Below, one piece after another: positions 1-16,566 of a stretch of DNA of 64,000 nt. The stretch comes from Rosellinia necatrix (taxonomy: Eukaryota > Ascomycota > Sordariomycetes > Xylariales > Xylariaceae), in assembly GCA_021209875.1 (NCBI GenBank), contig JAGYVD010000008.1, positions 1,301,501 to 1,365,500 of the forward strand. Reading direction: 5' to 3'. Within the stretch, counting starts at the first letter, position 1. Each line of letters opens with the position of its first letter. The notes under the pieces are model-generated. The model was not told the origin of the DNA. It ran no database searches and saw only the letters and a program-made list of their open reading frames with translations. Made by a program: the position numbers and the translations under genes.

Positions 1-3000
1 GCCAGCAATATATTATTTAATAAAGCTTATTTAATTTAAGCAAATATTATATACTTTTTAATTAAAAAAAATATAAACGTAACTATAATAGCTTATATTT
101 ATCGGATATATTTAAATTAATTTATTTTAGCTTGCTTAAATAATTTTATTTTACGCTTTTAAAATAATTTAATTAATATCTTATATTAAAAATATAATAT
201 ATAAAGCTATATAATTAAACTAATAAATACTTTTAAATCTTTTAATATTTTTAAAAATTAAAATCGTTTAATTATAGCTAATTTTTCCTTTGTAATAATT
301 ATATTAAAAAAATCAACTAATTTATTTAATACTACCGTGCTTAAAAACACTATATATAATTTTAAAAGTCTAATATTAATATTTTTATTATAAAAAACTA
401 TAAGAACCTCCCGCAAGTTTTAAAAATAGCCGTTAAAATTATCCGATAAAACAACAACATTATTATAATAAAATTTTATAACTATATATTTAAACATAAC
501 GTCGGTTTAACGCTAAACATATATATTATTATTCTTATATTTTATTATAGCACATTTATATATAAATTAGCTTATATATATAATTATAATAAAAACCTAT
601 TATAATTATAAATAAACATGCTATTAATAATAAAAATAATAGCATTAAATATATTTTAAAATAACTTTTCTATTATATAATCTATAATTTTATTTTAAAT
701 ACGTATAAAATAAACGTTTTATAAAACTACTTTATTAAAAGGCCTGATATTAACAATTATACAACTTATTTTATTAGCTTTGTTTTTCTATTTAAAAATC
801 TTGTTTATTTTTAGCTTATTTTTCTATATAATAAAAACAGAAAAAAAAAATAAAACTTGTTTTCTAGTTCAGTATAACTTTTTTTAATTTTTAAGTCTAA
901 TAACCATGTTTTTTATAACTTGTTTACTATTTTAAAAAAATAAATAGACCCTGCAGTATTAAAAAATCTTTTTTTTTTATCCAGGCTTAAAATATACCTT
1001 TATTTATTCTTTTATAAATATATTAATATAACTTATATTTTTAAACATTATTTTAAATTTATTTAAAAGCTAAAAAAACTCGCTAACGCTGGTTTAAATT
1101 ACTAAAGTTATTATAAATATTAATACTTATTTTAAAATATTTAACCGTATATTTAATATAAATAAATTTATTAATGTTTTATTAAAGCTTTAGTTTATAT
1201 ACTGCTAACTTAGCTGCTTTATAAACGTATACTTTTTTTATTTAATATATAAAACACTTCGGATTAATAAACATAAAATGTTCCAGCATTTTTTAAAAAA
1301 ATATATATATAAGCTTATTTATATTATTTTTAATTATTATTTTATTTATACTAGCGTTAATAATTAATATAAATATATTTATTTAAATATTAGCCGGCTT
1401 AAAAAACAAGTCTTGCTTATTATTTATTACTACATGTTGTACTAAAATAAATATATAGTTTTTAAAATTAATTATTTATTATATTTTTATTTTAATTTTA
1501 ATATTCTAACGTTTTTTTTATAATATAAAATCTATAAAAATTATAACGTTATATAACTATATAACAGTTTTATTACAGAATATAAATATATTAAATTTCT
1601 TAAAGCTTAAAATATTTATATTTAAAAATATATATACCTGCAAATCGTTGACTAAAACAATTTCTCGCATAAAAAATGCTGTCGCAGGTTTTTTTATTGT
1701 TTTACTTCTGCTTTAAAAATATATAAACATTATAACATATTTATTTAAAATATAAAACGTCGCGCTAAATTTTTGCAATATTAATAAAATAGCCCGTTTA
1801 TAAATTTCTAGTACTAAATAATTTTTCTAAATTTATTACTAATTTTTTAAAGTTTTAAAACATTTAATATTTATATAAACGTTGTGCTAATTTTAATAGC
1901 TTTTAAATTTAATATAATATAAAACTTAAAATAATTATAAGATTTAAATTTATAGTTTAAACTAAAGCTTATTATTAACGCTTAAAATTATATAATAAAA
2001 ATATTTTAAAATAAAATAACAAGTTATAAATATTATATAATATAATATAATTAAAAGTTATTTTACTATAAATATATTATATATATTTATATAATTTATT
2101 ATTACTAAAAAAAAAACAGTATATTTCTAGTATTTAATAAAACGTTTTATAAATAATATATAATATATTATATTAAAATAGCCGCTTTTAGCCGATTTAA
2201 TTAATAGCAGCTAATATATAATATTAAAATTTATATTTTATTATAAAAAATTTTTATTCAGCTAAAAAGTCTGTTTTTATAATTATATTTATATAAAATC
2301 TTTTTAACTTATAAACTAGTTTAATAATTTTTTACTTTGTTATTAAAAATAATTATTATAATTATTTATTTAATTTTTAACAGCGCTTTTATATATATAA
2401 AATATTTTTTACTGTAATACATTTTAGCTTTCTGCTGCTATAATAATTATTTAAATTAAAATAAAAATATTAATAATTAGCGCTTTAATAATATAAAGCT
2501 AAAGTTTTAGTTTAGTTTAAATAACTGTTAATATATTTGCTAATATAGTTGTTTTTATTTTTATTATTTTTAATACTGCTGCAAGTATTAAATATATAAA
2601 AGTTATATTATAAATTATATTAGCTTTTATTATACGTAATTTAATTTCTATTATGCCTTTAATAATATTATAATATATATTAAAATTGTTAGTTTTATTA
2701 TTAAAATATAATAAATAACAAAAAAAAATTATATTATTTTGCGGATAAAATAAATATTTTTCCAGACCATCTTTTTAATATACCCTTTTGTTAAAAATCT
2801 CTGCAAAAAAATATTTATTATTATAATATTTATAAATATTATTAATTAGCTTTATATATTTATATTAAAAGCTTTAAATGTTATTTAAAGTTAATTAGCT
2901 TTAATAAAATTACAGCTTTTAATATTTTGTATAACATATTATATAAAACTAACTATATTATAACTTTTATTAATATTATTTAAAAAAATCAGTATATTTA

Positions 3001-4490
3001 AAAACATTTTATAGCTATAAACTATAATAGCTTAAATTAGTTAATAAATTTTTATAAATAGTTTAAATTGTTGCTGTTTTAAATAATTTTTATTTATTTT
3101 TAATAATATTTAAAAATGCTATATTAATATTAGTTTTAATAAATATTAAGTCTAAACTTTATAAACGTCGGCCTTATTATATTATAAAACTAAATATTTA
3201 AATTTATTTATAAAAATATAGATATTTATATACTTAATAAATTTCTTATTAATTATAACACCGGTAAAAATAAAATCCTTTGCTTTTAGGTTAAAATATT
3301 TAACGTTTAATACTTATAATAACATTAACGCATTTATACGCGTTACAGCTAAAAATTATATTATATTTTAAATATTTTATTATTATTACGCTATAAATAA
3401 CATAATAATATTTTTAATATATTAGCCAGCTTATTATTAAATAGTTTTTTAAATAAACGCTAAGTTTTTTAGCTATAAATAAATCTTTTATTTTAAACTT
3501 TAAAAATAAACTATTTAAAAATCTATAAATAAATTATTTAATAAATTAGGTTGTTTATACCTAGTTTATATGCTTAAATAAATTTATAAATATAAAATAT
3601 TAGCTAATAATATGTTTAAATAAAACAGGCTAAATAATAAATTTTTAATATAAACACTTCAAGTTTATAATATATTTAATCTAATATAATAAAAAATATA
3701 AATTTAATTAAGCTAGTAAGTTTTAAACTAATAAATCTACGTTTTATTTTTTATAATTAACTTAATAAATAAAAAAATGCTAATATAAGCTTGTAGTAAT
3801 TATTAGCTTTATATATTTTATAAATAGCTTTTAGCGTTTTAAAAATATATTAAATTAACGTTTTAATTTTACTTAAGCTAATAAATAATTATTTTTAATC
3901 TTAAGCTTATATAATTTATTTTTATTAAATATATAACTAATTATAAGTTTAAATTATTAATTAACGCAACAAAATAATAGTTTATATCTATAAACTGTAA
4001 TAATTAACATGCTAACAAAATATTTTTTGTACTTATAGCTAAACATAATAATATTAATAATAACTAATATTTAAAAATTTTAAATTATAAATTAAAATTT
4101 TATAAACTTTTATATGTTTATATAAATATAATATACTTATATTAATACTATTTTTATTTTAACTTTTAGCTGATTTAATATAATTTATAAAAGCTTATTA
4201 ATATATTATATAAGTATTTATTAATAAATATAATATTTATTAAAACAGCAAAATTATAATAATAAATTTAAATAATTAACAGATAACTTTTATAAAATTC
4301 TTAATAAACTTTTATAATAAAATCTTTAATGTTTTTAAATATATCAGTTTATAATAGCCTAAAAAAACTAGTTAGCCACGGCCTAAAAAAAAAAAAACAA
4401 ATAATAATAATACTAAAACAAATCGCTAGCTACTAATTTATAGCAAAAAAATAAATCAATTTATATATATTAAAATATAAAAAAAATAAA
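1..4490. repeat. A+T-rich, RIP-type degenerate repeat block
   Basis: About 4.5 kb composed overwhelmingly of A and T, dense in TpA steps and with almost no open frame on either strand. It ends sharply near 4490, where normal composition resumes. This is the usual appearance of transposon DNA destroyed by repeat-induced point mutation (C to T, mainly at CpA) in Pezizomycotina. No terminal repeat, polymerase motif or other identifiable element feature survives. It could be an internal A+T isochore or lie near a telomere or centromere; no TTAGGG array is visible. Confidence 0.85.
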
Positions 4491-5317
4491 TAAGTCCAAG
4501 CCCTCGCACTACAGCTACTGTATATTAAGTATTACATGTGGGTCTCCGTAGTAGGTCTCCCTGCCAGGGTAAGTGCTAGGGTAAGTGCTACATGCAACGT
4601 TTCCTACCCGCAGGACCTGTGCAGGAGTTATATCAACCTTGTACGCTCTTGGAAGCTTTCGACCGACTTCTGGTAGGAGGAACCGAGAGACTAATGCGGG
4701 AAATGCAGGAAATGCATCCTACGTCGACTGCGTCTGATCAAATGTCGAGCGAATATCTTACACATGAAACCGAGAGCCGAACATTCACCCATGCCAGGTT
4801 GCAGACCGCCGCCCTGCGTACAGTGTTCCTTTTGAGAGCAGGATGCATCTAACCTTGGGGCCTTGGGTGAGCACGAGATGACGCACTGCAACTGGGTGGT
4901 TGCGCATCAGCCAATCAATCATATCTCATTCAGATGCATGGTTCGAATATGTCCCGTCCTAGCGCCCGTAGATCATGTTTGTTCAGACTCTTGCTATACT
5001 ACAGATCTAGGCCACGAATGACGTCTTCGCATAAAACCGTGCTATGAGCCTCCATGGACACAGGGACGAACACAGGGACGAACACAGGGAAGGCAAGAAA
5101 GGGGCAAGCAAGCACCAGCCTGTAGCGGCGGGCGACCCGTAAAGACGTTTCGCAAGTCTGCGGAATTGAGAACGTAGAACGACGATATTGAGTATTAGCT
5201 CGTTATCCGTCTAGTCCATCCATTAATCGCATCGGGCGCTATTCTTATATTTATCGTCGGATGAACAACATAGGGAAGACCCCTATTCTATCCTAACCCC
5301 CCCTCTCCCAATCCCCC
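4491..5317. other. Intergenic, no gene seen
   Basis: Normal-composition DNA between the A+T block and the mannosidase 3' end. Two short overlapping open frames near 4590-4890 on opposite strands have no recognisable content. A small direct repeat (cagggacgaaca units) sits at about 5058-5090. Confidence 0.6.
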
Positions 5318-8300
5318 TTATTTCGTGAGTGAATTACTCCACATGGATCGAACTGTCACTTCCTGAGCCCAGGACCCGTCCCCGGTGAAGTCGTCCCATA
5401 CTTTGAAATGCACATCCCGACTCTCGCCCTTCGAGAGCCAGAACGCGTTCTGGTCGAAGTACCCCCGAACAGTCGACGGGTGATCGAGCCAGACCCAGGC
5501 GGCCACAGCATCCTCGGCCGTCACCTTGAACGACGCGCTGCCCTCGGCTGAAGCCCCGGCGCGTTCGAGCTTTAGTCCCGGGTCTCGGAGCGCGCCTCTG
5601 GCGAGCGGAAGCGGGGTGAAACCACGCCGTATGCTCTTCTCCCTGGTCGGTCGTGAGGGACAGGGAGAGCAGTGCGTCCGTTATGCCCTCATCCCCTCCG
5701 AGGGCCGAAGCCAAGCTGGCGTAGCTGGCAATTCGGGTGGCGTTGATGGCGCCGACTTGGAACGGGATACCCGCAGGGCCTGCCGACATCCTGGCCGCAT
5801 CGGGGGCCGGGCCCTCGAGGTCGTCGCCTGCCCAGTCGAGCCAGCGCGGGGTGACCGTGCCGGAAACGGCGTCCCACCTGTCCGAGATGACCCAGACGTC
5901 CAACACGTCGGCGTCCGCGTCGTAGAAGGGTGTCATGTTAGGATTGCCCAGAGTGAGGTCTAGTCACTATGAGGTAGCAGCTGGGTAGCAGGTAGATAGC
6001 CAAGTATAGGGGTAGGGCTCAATATCATTGATTCCTGGGCCTACCATCTAGGTGGGAGGCCTTCAGTCCTTATATACACAATTATGCCCTTAGAGCTACC
6101 CCCTAGGGTAGCTGGTACCTCGCTATGTGATCTATTGGCCTGACAAAGGGCCAGACGACCACGGGCGTGAATATATCCCTCGTGGCGTGGTACCCGACCT
6201 TGGCGCGGTTGCCGGCCTCCACGGTCGCCCACGTCGGCGCGGCCCAGAGGTCGTTGAGCTGCCAGTAGAGGGCGCCCAGCTGCCTCTCGCGCAGGCCGGA
6301 GCCGCGGCGGTAGTGCGCGATCTCGTTGGCGTACTTGTCGGCCTGGAAGACCTGGGTCGTCCAGCACCACGAGCTGAAATTGGCCACGGGGTCGCCGAGG
6401 GAGGGGGTCGGGTACCACAGCTCCGACGCCGAGGCCATCTCCGCAATCCCGGCCTTGGAGAGGTCGGCGGGGTCTCCCGAGGCGCCGAAGGGCGTGTGCC
6501 GGTTGTGGTGGACGACGCTGGCCGATTCAAGGGCGAGGTCGCTTTCGGGAATCGCCCCGCGCCAAGACTCCAACGAAGGCATGGATATGAAGCCGAACTC
6601 GGTTGCGAAGCGACCGACGGGCATCTGCGTAAAGTTGAAGGCTTGTGAGCCATCGTAGTTGTAAACGTCGGTATTTGCATAAATGTCGTTCGCGCCGGAC
6701 TGGTTGGTGTACCGTGGAGTCTGGGGCTGGACCGAATCGAAATCAAGGTCCAAGTAGCCGTGGTATGTCGATGAGGGAATGTAACTAATCGAACGTGTGT
6801 TTGCGTATACGCATTTGATCAATAGTTCCGTGAAAACTCGCTCATATCCATCGAAGACGGGTCCCGGGTACAGGAAATAGGCGATGATAATAGCCTCTAG
6901 TTCGTTTCCGCCGGCCCAGAGAGCGAGACTGGGGTGATGATTGACTCGACGGACATTGTAATAAGCTTCGGCTTCATAGTTCTCGAGAAAGTCGTCCAAA
7001 ACTGGGTATTCGGCGTCGGTGAACTCGAACTCTGACCATAGGAAGATGCCCATCTCGTCGGCTATGTCATAGATCTCGTCCGAGAGATAGGCGCCCGAGG
7101 CCCAGACGCGCAACATGTTTTGGTTGCTGTTAACAACAAGTTCAAATAACTCTCGTATCTTGGTGTCGTTGACACGAGGCCAAAATACGTCAGGAGGTAC
7201 AAGATTAGAGCCTTTGGCATAGAACTCGTGCCCATTGACCTCAAAATGCCAATTGGAACCCGGGGCGACACCTTTGGCAAGCTGGTCATCGGTGACGGGG
7301 TTCAGGTTAAGAACAACGGTACGAAACCCAACTCTCTTGGTAACAGTGGCCGCCCTCTCCCACGATGCACTCTCCAGAGTGATAGTGGCACGATAGAGGG
7401 TCTGGGAGCCGTAGCCATTAGGCCACCACAGGTCTACTGGTTCGTTGACCACTATGCTCCCCGTGATTGTCATGTCATTTTGCGTTATGCCTTCAAGGTG
7501 TACCTCTTTTACTACCGTCCCATCAGTAGCTTGAAGGCTGAGCTTCATCATTACGTCAGGCGGTAATGTTCCAAGAAAGTCAATGCTGGCGTTGAAGACC
7601 CAGGGCTGACTCTGGTCAGGAGAAATATTGTTCATCTGACCCTTACGATAAATGTCGATCAAAGTGTTGTGAATGTAGACAGGGTCTTTGGGCTTCTTCT
7701 GTGTTAGGTATGCTGGACGCCACGGCCCTGCAGGTGCAATCGATGGACTCCAATCCCATCCAAAATCGTTTTGCTCTTTGCGCATGTAGATTTTGCCCTG
7801 AAATTCTTCTCCGTGAACACCATTTGCTGCGTTGATATAGTCTACTCGGCCACAAGGCGCATGTTAATAAGTGAGTTACCCGTCGCGAATGGTATAAAAC
7901 ACGACTCACCTGGTCCTGTCTTCGCAATTTCAAGCACTATCTTTGAAGCAGACCCAAAATTAAGGCTGAGGATTGGATCTCCTGTGCATTGTGGCAGGAT
8001 GGCTGACACGTCAAAGACGAACTGCCTGAATTGGTTGGCCACGTTGGCGACAGTTATGTCACACATCTTGATCTCAACGAAAGTATCGAGGCCTTGGAAT
8101 ACAAGCCATGTTTGAGAATCGTCGGTTCTGTCTATTTCGGTTATTGCATCTGATGTCCAAGTCCAGTTCGACCTCTGAACCCAGAGCTGGTCCACATCGT
8201 TGAAGCCAAACAACGGATCATCAATGACACCCGCAGCATAAAGATCAAGATGCGCCTGGGACTAAACGGCGAAGATTAGCGATTTCTTAGACAGTCCACG

Positions 8301-8451
8301 TTTGAGGAATGGGGCCAGAATGCCTTACAGGGTAATTTCCGGGAACCGTGACATTTACGCCATTACTGACAGTCCAAGGGACATCGCTGAGGTTGATAAC
8401 GCTCTGCGCAGACGCGCAGGCCGAAAGGAAGCCGACCAGAATCCGGCGCAT
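5318..8451 (-). pseudogene. Secreted beta-mannosidase (GH2, MndA type), disrupted
   Basis: Exo-acting beta-1,4-mannosidase that removes terminal mannose from manno-oligosaccharides outside the cell. The true ATG is at 8451 (MRRILVGFLSACASAQS, a signal peptide). Exons are 8451-8329, 8261-7910 and 7841-6131, then 5958-5318 beyond an insertion. Introns 8262-8328 and 7842-7909 have clean GT-AG borders. GH2 hallmarks are visible: WAGGNELE with the acid/base Glu near residue 470, and ATEFGF with the nucleophile Glu near 570. There are two lesions. A ~168 bp inverted-repeat insertion at 5963-6130 brings in a stop, and its removal with one TCTA copy restores the frame. There is also a +1 shift in a C-run near 5612-5616. 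Corrected for both, the product would be about 941 residues, normal for the family. The stop at 5318 follows SMWSNSLTK. It is probably non-functional; the frameshift alone could be a sequence error. Confidence 0.85.
5963..6130. mobile_element. MITE-like insertion in the mannosidase gene
   Basis: The two ends are imperfect inverted repeats of about 25-30 bp (left gtcactatgaggtagcagct, right complement gatcacatagcgaggtacca) with small gaps. TCTA occurs directly on both sides (5959-5962 and 6131-6134), so the target duplication is TCTA or just TA. Removing the insert plus one duplication copy (172 bp) rejoins the two flanking mannosidase frames without a stop. No coding capacity is present. The internal GT..AG pairs that I tried do not splice in frame, so it is not an obvious intron. 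A TA duplication would fit a Tc1/mariner-type MITE; the family is not identified. Confidence 0.75.
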
Positions 8452-11265
8452 GCTAACCAAACTTGATGTCAATCTATCTAGTTATTCGGTTAGAATTTGA
8501 CGATGCGTGGGTAGGAGCACAGGCCGTACATTAACATCAGACACCCTCACATATTCGATTCCCCCGTATTCAAATAGATCATCATGAAGATCCCAAAACG
8601 ACGGGCATGTATTTAGATATTTAGGGGGTATTTGAAATGTTTCATTGGCATCGTTCATCGAGTCAGGTATCTACAGCGCCCTAACGGCTTTCGCCGTGTA
8701 GCTAGAGACTTGGCTAACGGCTAAAGTTGCAATGCAGCGTATTACCGGACGTGGATACGGCTCTTCCCGTATTGCAAATCAGATATTATGATGTCATAAC
8801 ATGAGAATAGCGGAAGCGATCTTCATGGACATACTCAACACCACGAATGCCATGTTGTGTGCCGTGTTGTGGAGGTTATCCACGAAACCATTCATAGCCA
8901 GAAAGCTGGGCCCATTCCCCTACCCTACCCCGCCCATTGTCTTGATTTCGCGAGCGAGATGGGCGGATAATAGGGCAAAGTGGAAGAGTCTAAGGGCGGT
9001 AGCATCGCGCTATGCAGACGTCGGCAGCTACAATACGATACAAAGGCGCTTGGCGCCACCATCTGGGGAAACGGGGACGTCTTCGGCATGTCCCATACAC
9101 GCCTCCGACAAAAAGTAATTAACCCGACGTCGAATCCTTCGTATTGTACCACCTAGGTAGACTGTCAAGATCAATAAGGAAATGATGCGACGTCGATCTA
9201 CCGTTCTAGAGCGAGCCTCTAAGCGAGTGAAACGTTAACATCCGGCTACACTGCAAGCATAAAAAGGGGAAAGCGTTGGCCCTGCAACTTACTTCTAAGC
9301 TACACGTCATTCGGCCCTTTTGCCAACACCGCATCGACTAGTTAGGTTGCCCAAAGGGGTGTCACATCTGAAGGTTTGTTAATGTGAGATTATATCCTAT
9401 AACAATTAAAGTGCAAGGAACAGAGGTACAGTACGGAGGCGGGGAAGATCAAAAATGATAAAAATAAAAATAAAAATAAAAATAATAACAATATTAATAT
9501 TAATAATAATGAAGAATAAAAATCGCCTGGGCGACGATCATAGATAGAATGAACACTGCGCCGGTCTCTCTGCGATATAATCGATTCTCAGATCATAAAA
9601 TACTAAGCAGGCTACCAGGCGAAGTTGGTATACGACTAAGTAATAATCAGTTGAATAGGATTGACTCGGTCTAGGTATATTTAAGCTATTTCTTGAACAT
9701 TCATATAACAAATTGGTACGTGAACTCATATCTTCTCCTATAGTACGCCTTGTGTATGCTTGTGATCAGAATTATAGCTCTTTGAACTCAAATAGTAATA
9801 ATCAATAGCTGGATTGATGTTACGTATATACTAACTTGGTCATGAATAGTGCTGTTGAATAGGAATGTGATCTTTCGCCCTGTAGCTTATGAGCAAAGGA
9901 AAGATGGTTAACTTAAAAAGAAATATATCAAGAGGACATTACAATAGAAGTAATTATTATCTATATACTGACATGCTCATAAATCTCATTTTATCTGTCG
10001 ATAACTACCTGATGTCTATTATAGAGATGTTATCATTTCCATACTCTCCCCGCTCATGTTGCCTACCGCGTTAGCGAAGCACCATATGTGTGGATAAAAA
10101 TTTAGTGTATTGTCTTAATCCAAATAGATGAAAAAGACTTCACTGTGTTGACAAAATCTCATCGCTTGAACTATACGCATGTCGAAGTTCGGATCATGAG
10201 CGGCTAATTATCGGATGTTGTGTTGGAGATTAGAGAGTGAATAGACTATGAAAATTTAATTGGATAGATATATATCAATGGGATCGAGATACATGCACAA
10301 ATCGCCTTCTAATTATATACATATTATCGTGACACACTCCGTTTCACTTAATCTCTCCCGTCCTCTAGGCATCATCACACATGCGGCAGGCTGATGGAGA
10401 GGCCCCGTTCGCCGCGGCCATGGAAGCACACGAGGGGAAGATTACTTGTGCGCACTAAGAGCCATATTGACACCGGTGCGAGTTGAGATTTGGGACTTCT
10501 AGGTCATGCGAACCCGACCGCAGCCCACCTAGCTTTGGATTCCATCGATGTACTCCCGTGGGGCGTGTGGACATCATATAGGATATGTTAGAGAATTTCC
10601 GAAATACGCGCACTGGTCTGTTAGAGGCTGCGCTAACGTACCACCAAACGGGATATCATAGCCCTTTGTGAAATGCTGCTTTCGATTTTAGGTTGACTCG
10701 GAATGCATTGTAGAACAGCAGGGGTGACGATTTAGGTAAAAGCATAGATGGGAATATTATGATCGGGTTTCGTTTGAAGAAGAAGAAGGAGAAGAAGAAG
10801 AAGAAGAAGAAGAAGAGGAGGAGGAGGAGGAGGAGGAGGAGGAGGAGGAGGGGGATTTTCCATCGTGATGAAAGACTGCGTTACAGTGATCCAAGCCTCC
10901 TAAGGGGCATCAGATGTGGCAGGCCGTCCTGCTATATGTCTAAGTTACGATACGTAGTGGCTACTGCCGCCATTTTCAAGCTTTTTGGACTTGCTGTGTT
11001 ATAACTCTGTATCTGACTTGGTGATACTCGGAAGTTCGGATATAAGTTATGCTTTGCTGAATGTAAAGCTGTGTATTCATCTGTAAAGCTTACTATAATG
11101 GAATAGGGACCGTTTAGTGTATAGAGACTGCAATGATTTTATATATTTGCGCTAAGGTAGCCGCGCGTAGAGTCATTAGCACCCCCACCGCTATCCAAGT
11201 TGCCTGAGAGTGAAATTGGGCTATACAATACTGACCACGTCGAAGAACGACACCCGTAGTGGCTT
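8452..11265. other. Intergenic, no gene seen
   Basis: About 2.8 kb upstream of the mannosidase and downstream of the monooxygenase. It contains A-rich simple sequence at 9455-9520 (aaaat and taat units) and a purine microsatellite at 10776-10853. Open frames are short, overlap on both strands and match nothing I recognise. Confidence 0.6.
10776..10853 (+). repeat. (GAA)n/(GAG)n purine microsatellite
   Basis: A run of GAA triplets passing into GAG triplets, all purines on the plus strand. It produces a spurious Lys/Arg-rich open frame. Confidence 0.95.
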
Positions 11266-14185
<2,920 letters not shown>

Positions 14186-16566
14186 TCAGTCCGTGGGAAT
14201 CCCAACACGCCCTAGATCACGGCGTACCCTCCATACTTTAGATCCAGCACCGCGTTTTTGATTCCTAGTAAGGACCTCAATCCATGGAACTGATCCCGTG
14301 ATGGTGGAGAAAGAACCGGCGTTGCCTCCTCTCATGTCTTCTAAATCAACTCGAATGTCTTCTGGTCGGCTATCCAGCTCTGGTCCTTCATTCCCGTCCC
14401 CACCATCGCCATATGACTGATAATATAGGTCCTCTGTGTAGGCCCAGCTCGGCGGATCAAATTTGCCGCTGACAAGAACGATATTCCCCCCCCTGGCTCT
14501 CACATCCTCGATCTGGCTCACCGTTATAGGGCATAGAAGATGGAGATCACCACCTTTGACGTCAACGCCGCGAACCAAAACCAAACCGAGACTCCGCGAA
14601 TACCTTGGATCCAGCGTTAGCCCGTGTGATGCGTCGATAAATGGCATTCCATCTGCTGTCATGGCGATGGCCTTTTCCTGGACGAGAGATAGTGGTGATA
14701 ATTGAGCTTGCCCAGTCGTATCAATATCTAGATCCATGGGCTCTGGTGTAACCAAACTACCCCCGCTATCAGGCGGGAGTTGGTGATTCCCAATATCACG
14801 AAAGGCCTTCATGCTTTCAACTTCAACTGCGACGAGAACGGCGCCATTGATTGCATCTACAACGAGGTCCGGCTGTGGCTGGAAATCATAAAATAAAATC
14901 CCAAAGATGCCACGGTCAGCGCCTTTAAAACAAACCTGCCATGGGACCATGGCCATGAGCGGTCTCTGAAACCAGTCGAGATTCTGGCCACCCGCCTTTC
15001 GTATTGTTGGTTCGGCATGAAAGTAGGACATCGTTTGCATAGCACGCAAATCTGCAGCTGTTCGAAGGCTGGCCTGACCGGGTTGTGATGGCAAAGTCAC
15101 AAAGCGGGTAGCCTTGCAAATTCCTTCGAGGGCTTCTACAACGTCGACGGGTCCCGTCTGGGACATATACACCACCTCGGAAGGGCGTAGTTCACCAATG
15201 AGTGAAACCAATAAGTCCAAGCCAGTGCCTTGGATCCAGCCTGGCGTATTGATGATAAGGGGTAACGATCCATAGGAGTTGCGGTAATGTGTGAATAGGT
15301 CTAGAGCCATTTCGATGTACAATGCAGGGTCTGAAGCGGGCGAAAGCGATGCTAAACCATGTGATCTAATTGTGCGAATACTGGGGGTATCAAGAGGTCG
15401 ACAAAAGGACGGAGACAACACGGGCTTCGTTACTAAGACGAGGGCTATCTGGCCGGCGCCGCAATATTCCGGCTGGCCAGGGTCGAGATCAAGAACGACT
15501 ACCCCCGGGCTGCTTGATTTCGAGGTACGGTTGGGTATGCCGGTCAGGAGACGGTTCGTTAAAATTCTACCAAAGGTAGATTTTCCAGATGATTTAGGGC
15601 CGGCTACCATGACGGAGGACACTGAGCCTGTTGGGGTGACAAATTTTGCGATTTCTCGGTTCCATTCCGGTGGTGACTTCAAATCTTGAAGAATTACCTT
15701 TTTGGGGATATCATTGGACGTATAGAGCTACCACATGGTAAGCTTCGCCAACTCGATATTGAGTGTATCGTAAAAAACCTACAATTCGGTATGTATCATC
15801 GAACACAGAATCTTTATCGGGAGAAGACGAATTAGGTCTTTCCCACCAAAGCTTGCGGAACAGAGGTGAGAGCAATCCCAAGGCTTTCAGTCCCTGAGCG
15901 TCGGGGTGTGGATTGAGTTCCAAAGTCGCATCCTTGGTGCATCTTATTACTGGTAGGGCATGAGACTGTGATGCGTGAACCCAGTATACCCCCTGAGACG
16001 CCTGTAGGATAGCGCCGTATATGGTCACCTCGCCGGCTTCCACCCGGATGCCATAGCTTCCGAGGATCACCAATCGCTGTACTGTGTTAGCATATGACGT
16101 GTGTGGTATTCGGGCGCAAACAAACTTCTCCCTCGTCGAGCCCTAATCGGGACACGCCTTTCCGTTTCTTCCAAAAATTGCTCCTCGACGGTTGAAAGGT
16201 AGATAAATGGATGGTTTGGCTTGGAATGCAAACATTGTCAGGCCCATCGTCAGGCCCGTCGTCCTCATGGAGCGGGGAATTGGATAAGCTGCTAGCTGTA
16301 GCCGGCTCATCAACAAGTCTCGAGTGAGACACGTCAACTAGGCCCTGGGGAGGCAGTAACTCGTTTAAGGGGAGGGATATCGCCTCAGGCTCGATGGGAG
16401 TATTCCCAGCTGACTTGGTCTTCCTGGTCTTCTTCTGTGGGCTAGTTGCCTTCTTGCTGGCATCTGTCGGGACGGTGTCCCTTGGGAGATCAACCTGATT
16501 ACTCGGAGCGGTTTCAACCTGGCTCTGCTGGGCTAGGAGCTTTTTCCGTAGAGCGAAAGCGCTCAT
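14186..16566 (-). CDS. GRC3: Polynucleotide 5'-hydroxyl-kinase GRC3
   Basis: Homologue of yeast Grc3/human NOL9, the kinase that acts with Las1 in ITS2 processing of pre-rRNA and is also implicated in Pol I transcription; nucleolar. Exons are 16566-16126, 16076-15783 and 15727-14186 (2277 nt, 758 aa). Introns are 49 bp (with a gctaac branch point) and 55 bp. The start ATG gives MSAFALRKKLLAQQ. The N-terminal ~145 residues are low complexity with basic K/T-rich patches. RLVILGSYGIRVEAGEV near residue 150 is the characteristic N-terminal beta domain. The Walker A motif GPKSSGKST lies near residue 288, followed by VVLDLDPGQPEY and INTPGWIQGTGLDLL. The C-terminal region carries the S/T-free beta-rich segment usual in the family. 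It is divergently arranged with RPA34.5 across an ~800 bp shared region. Confidence 0.93.

Noticed and set aside
10759..11004. Lys/Arg-rich 81-residue open frame
   Set aside because: It is a translation of the GAA/GAG microsatellite.
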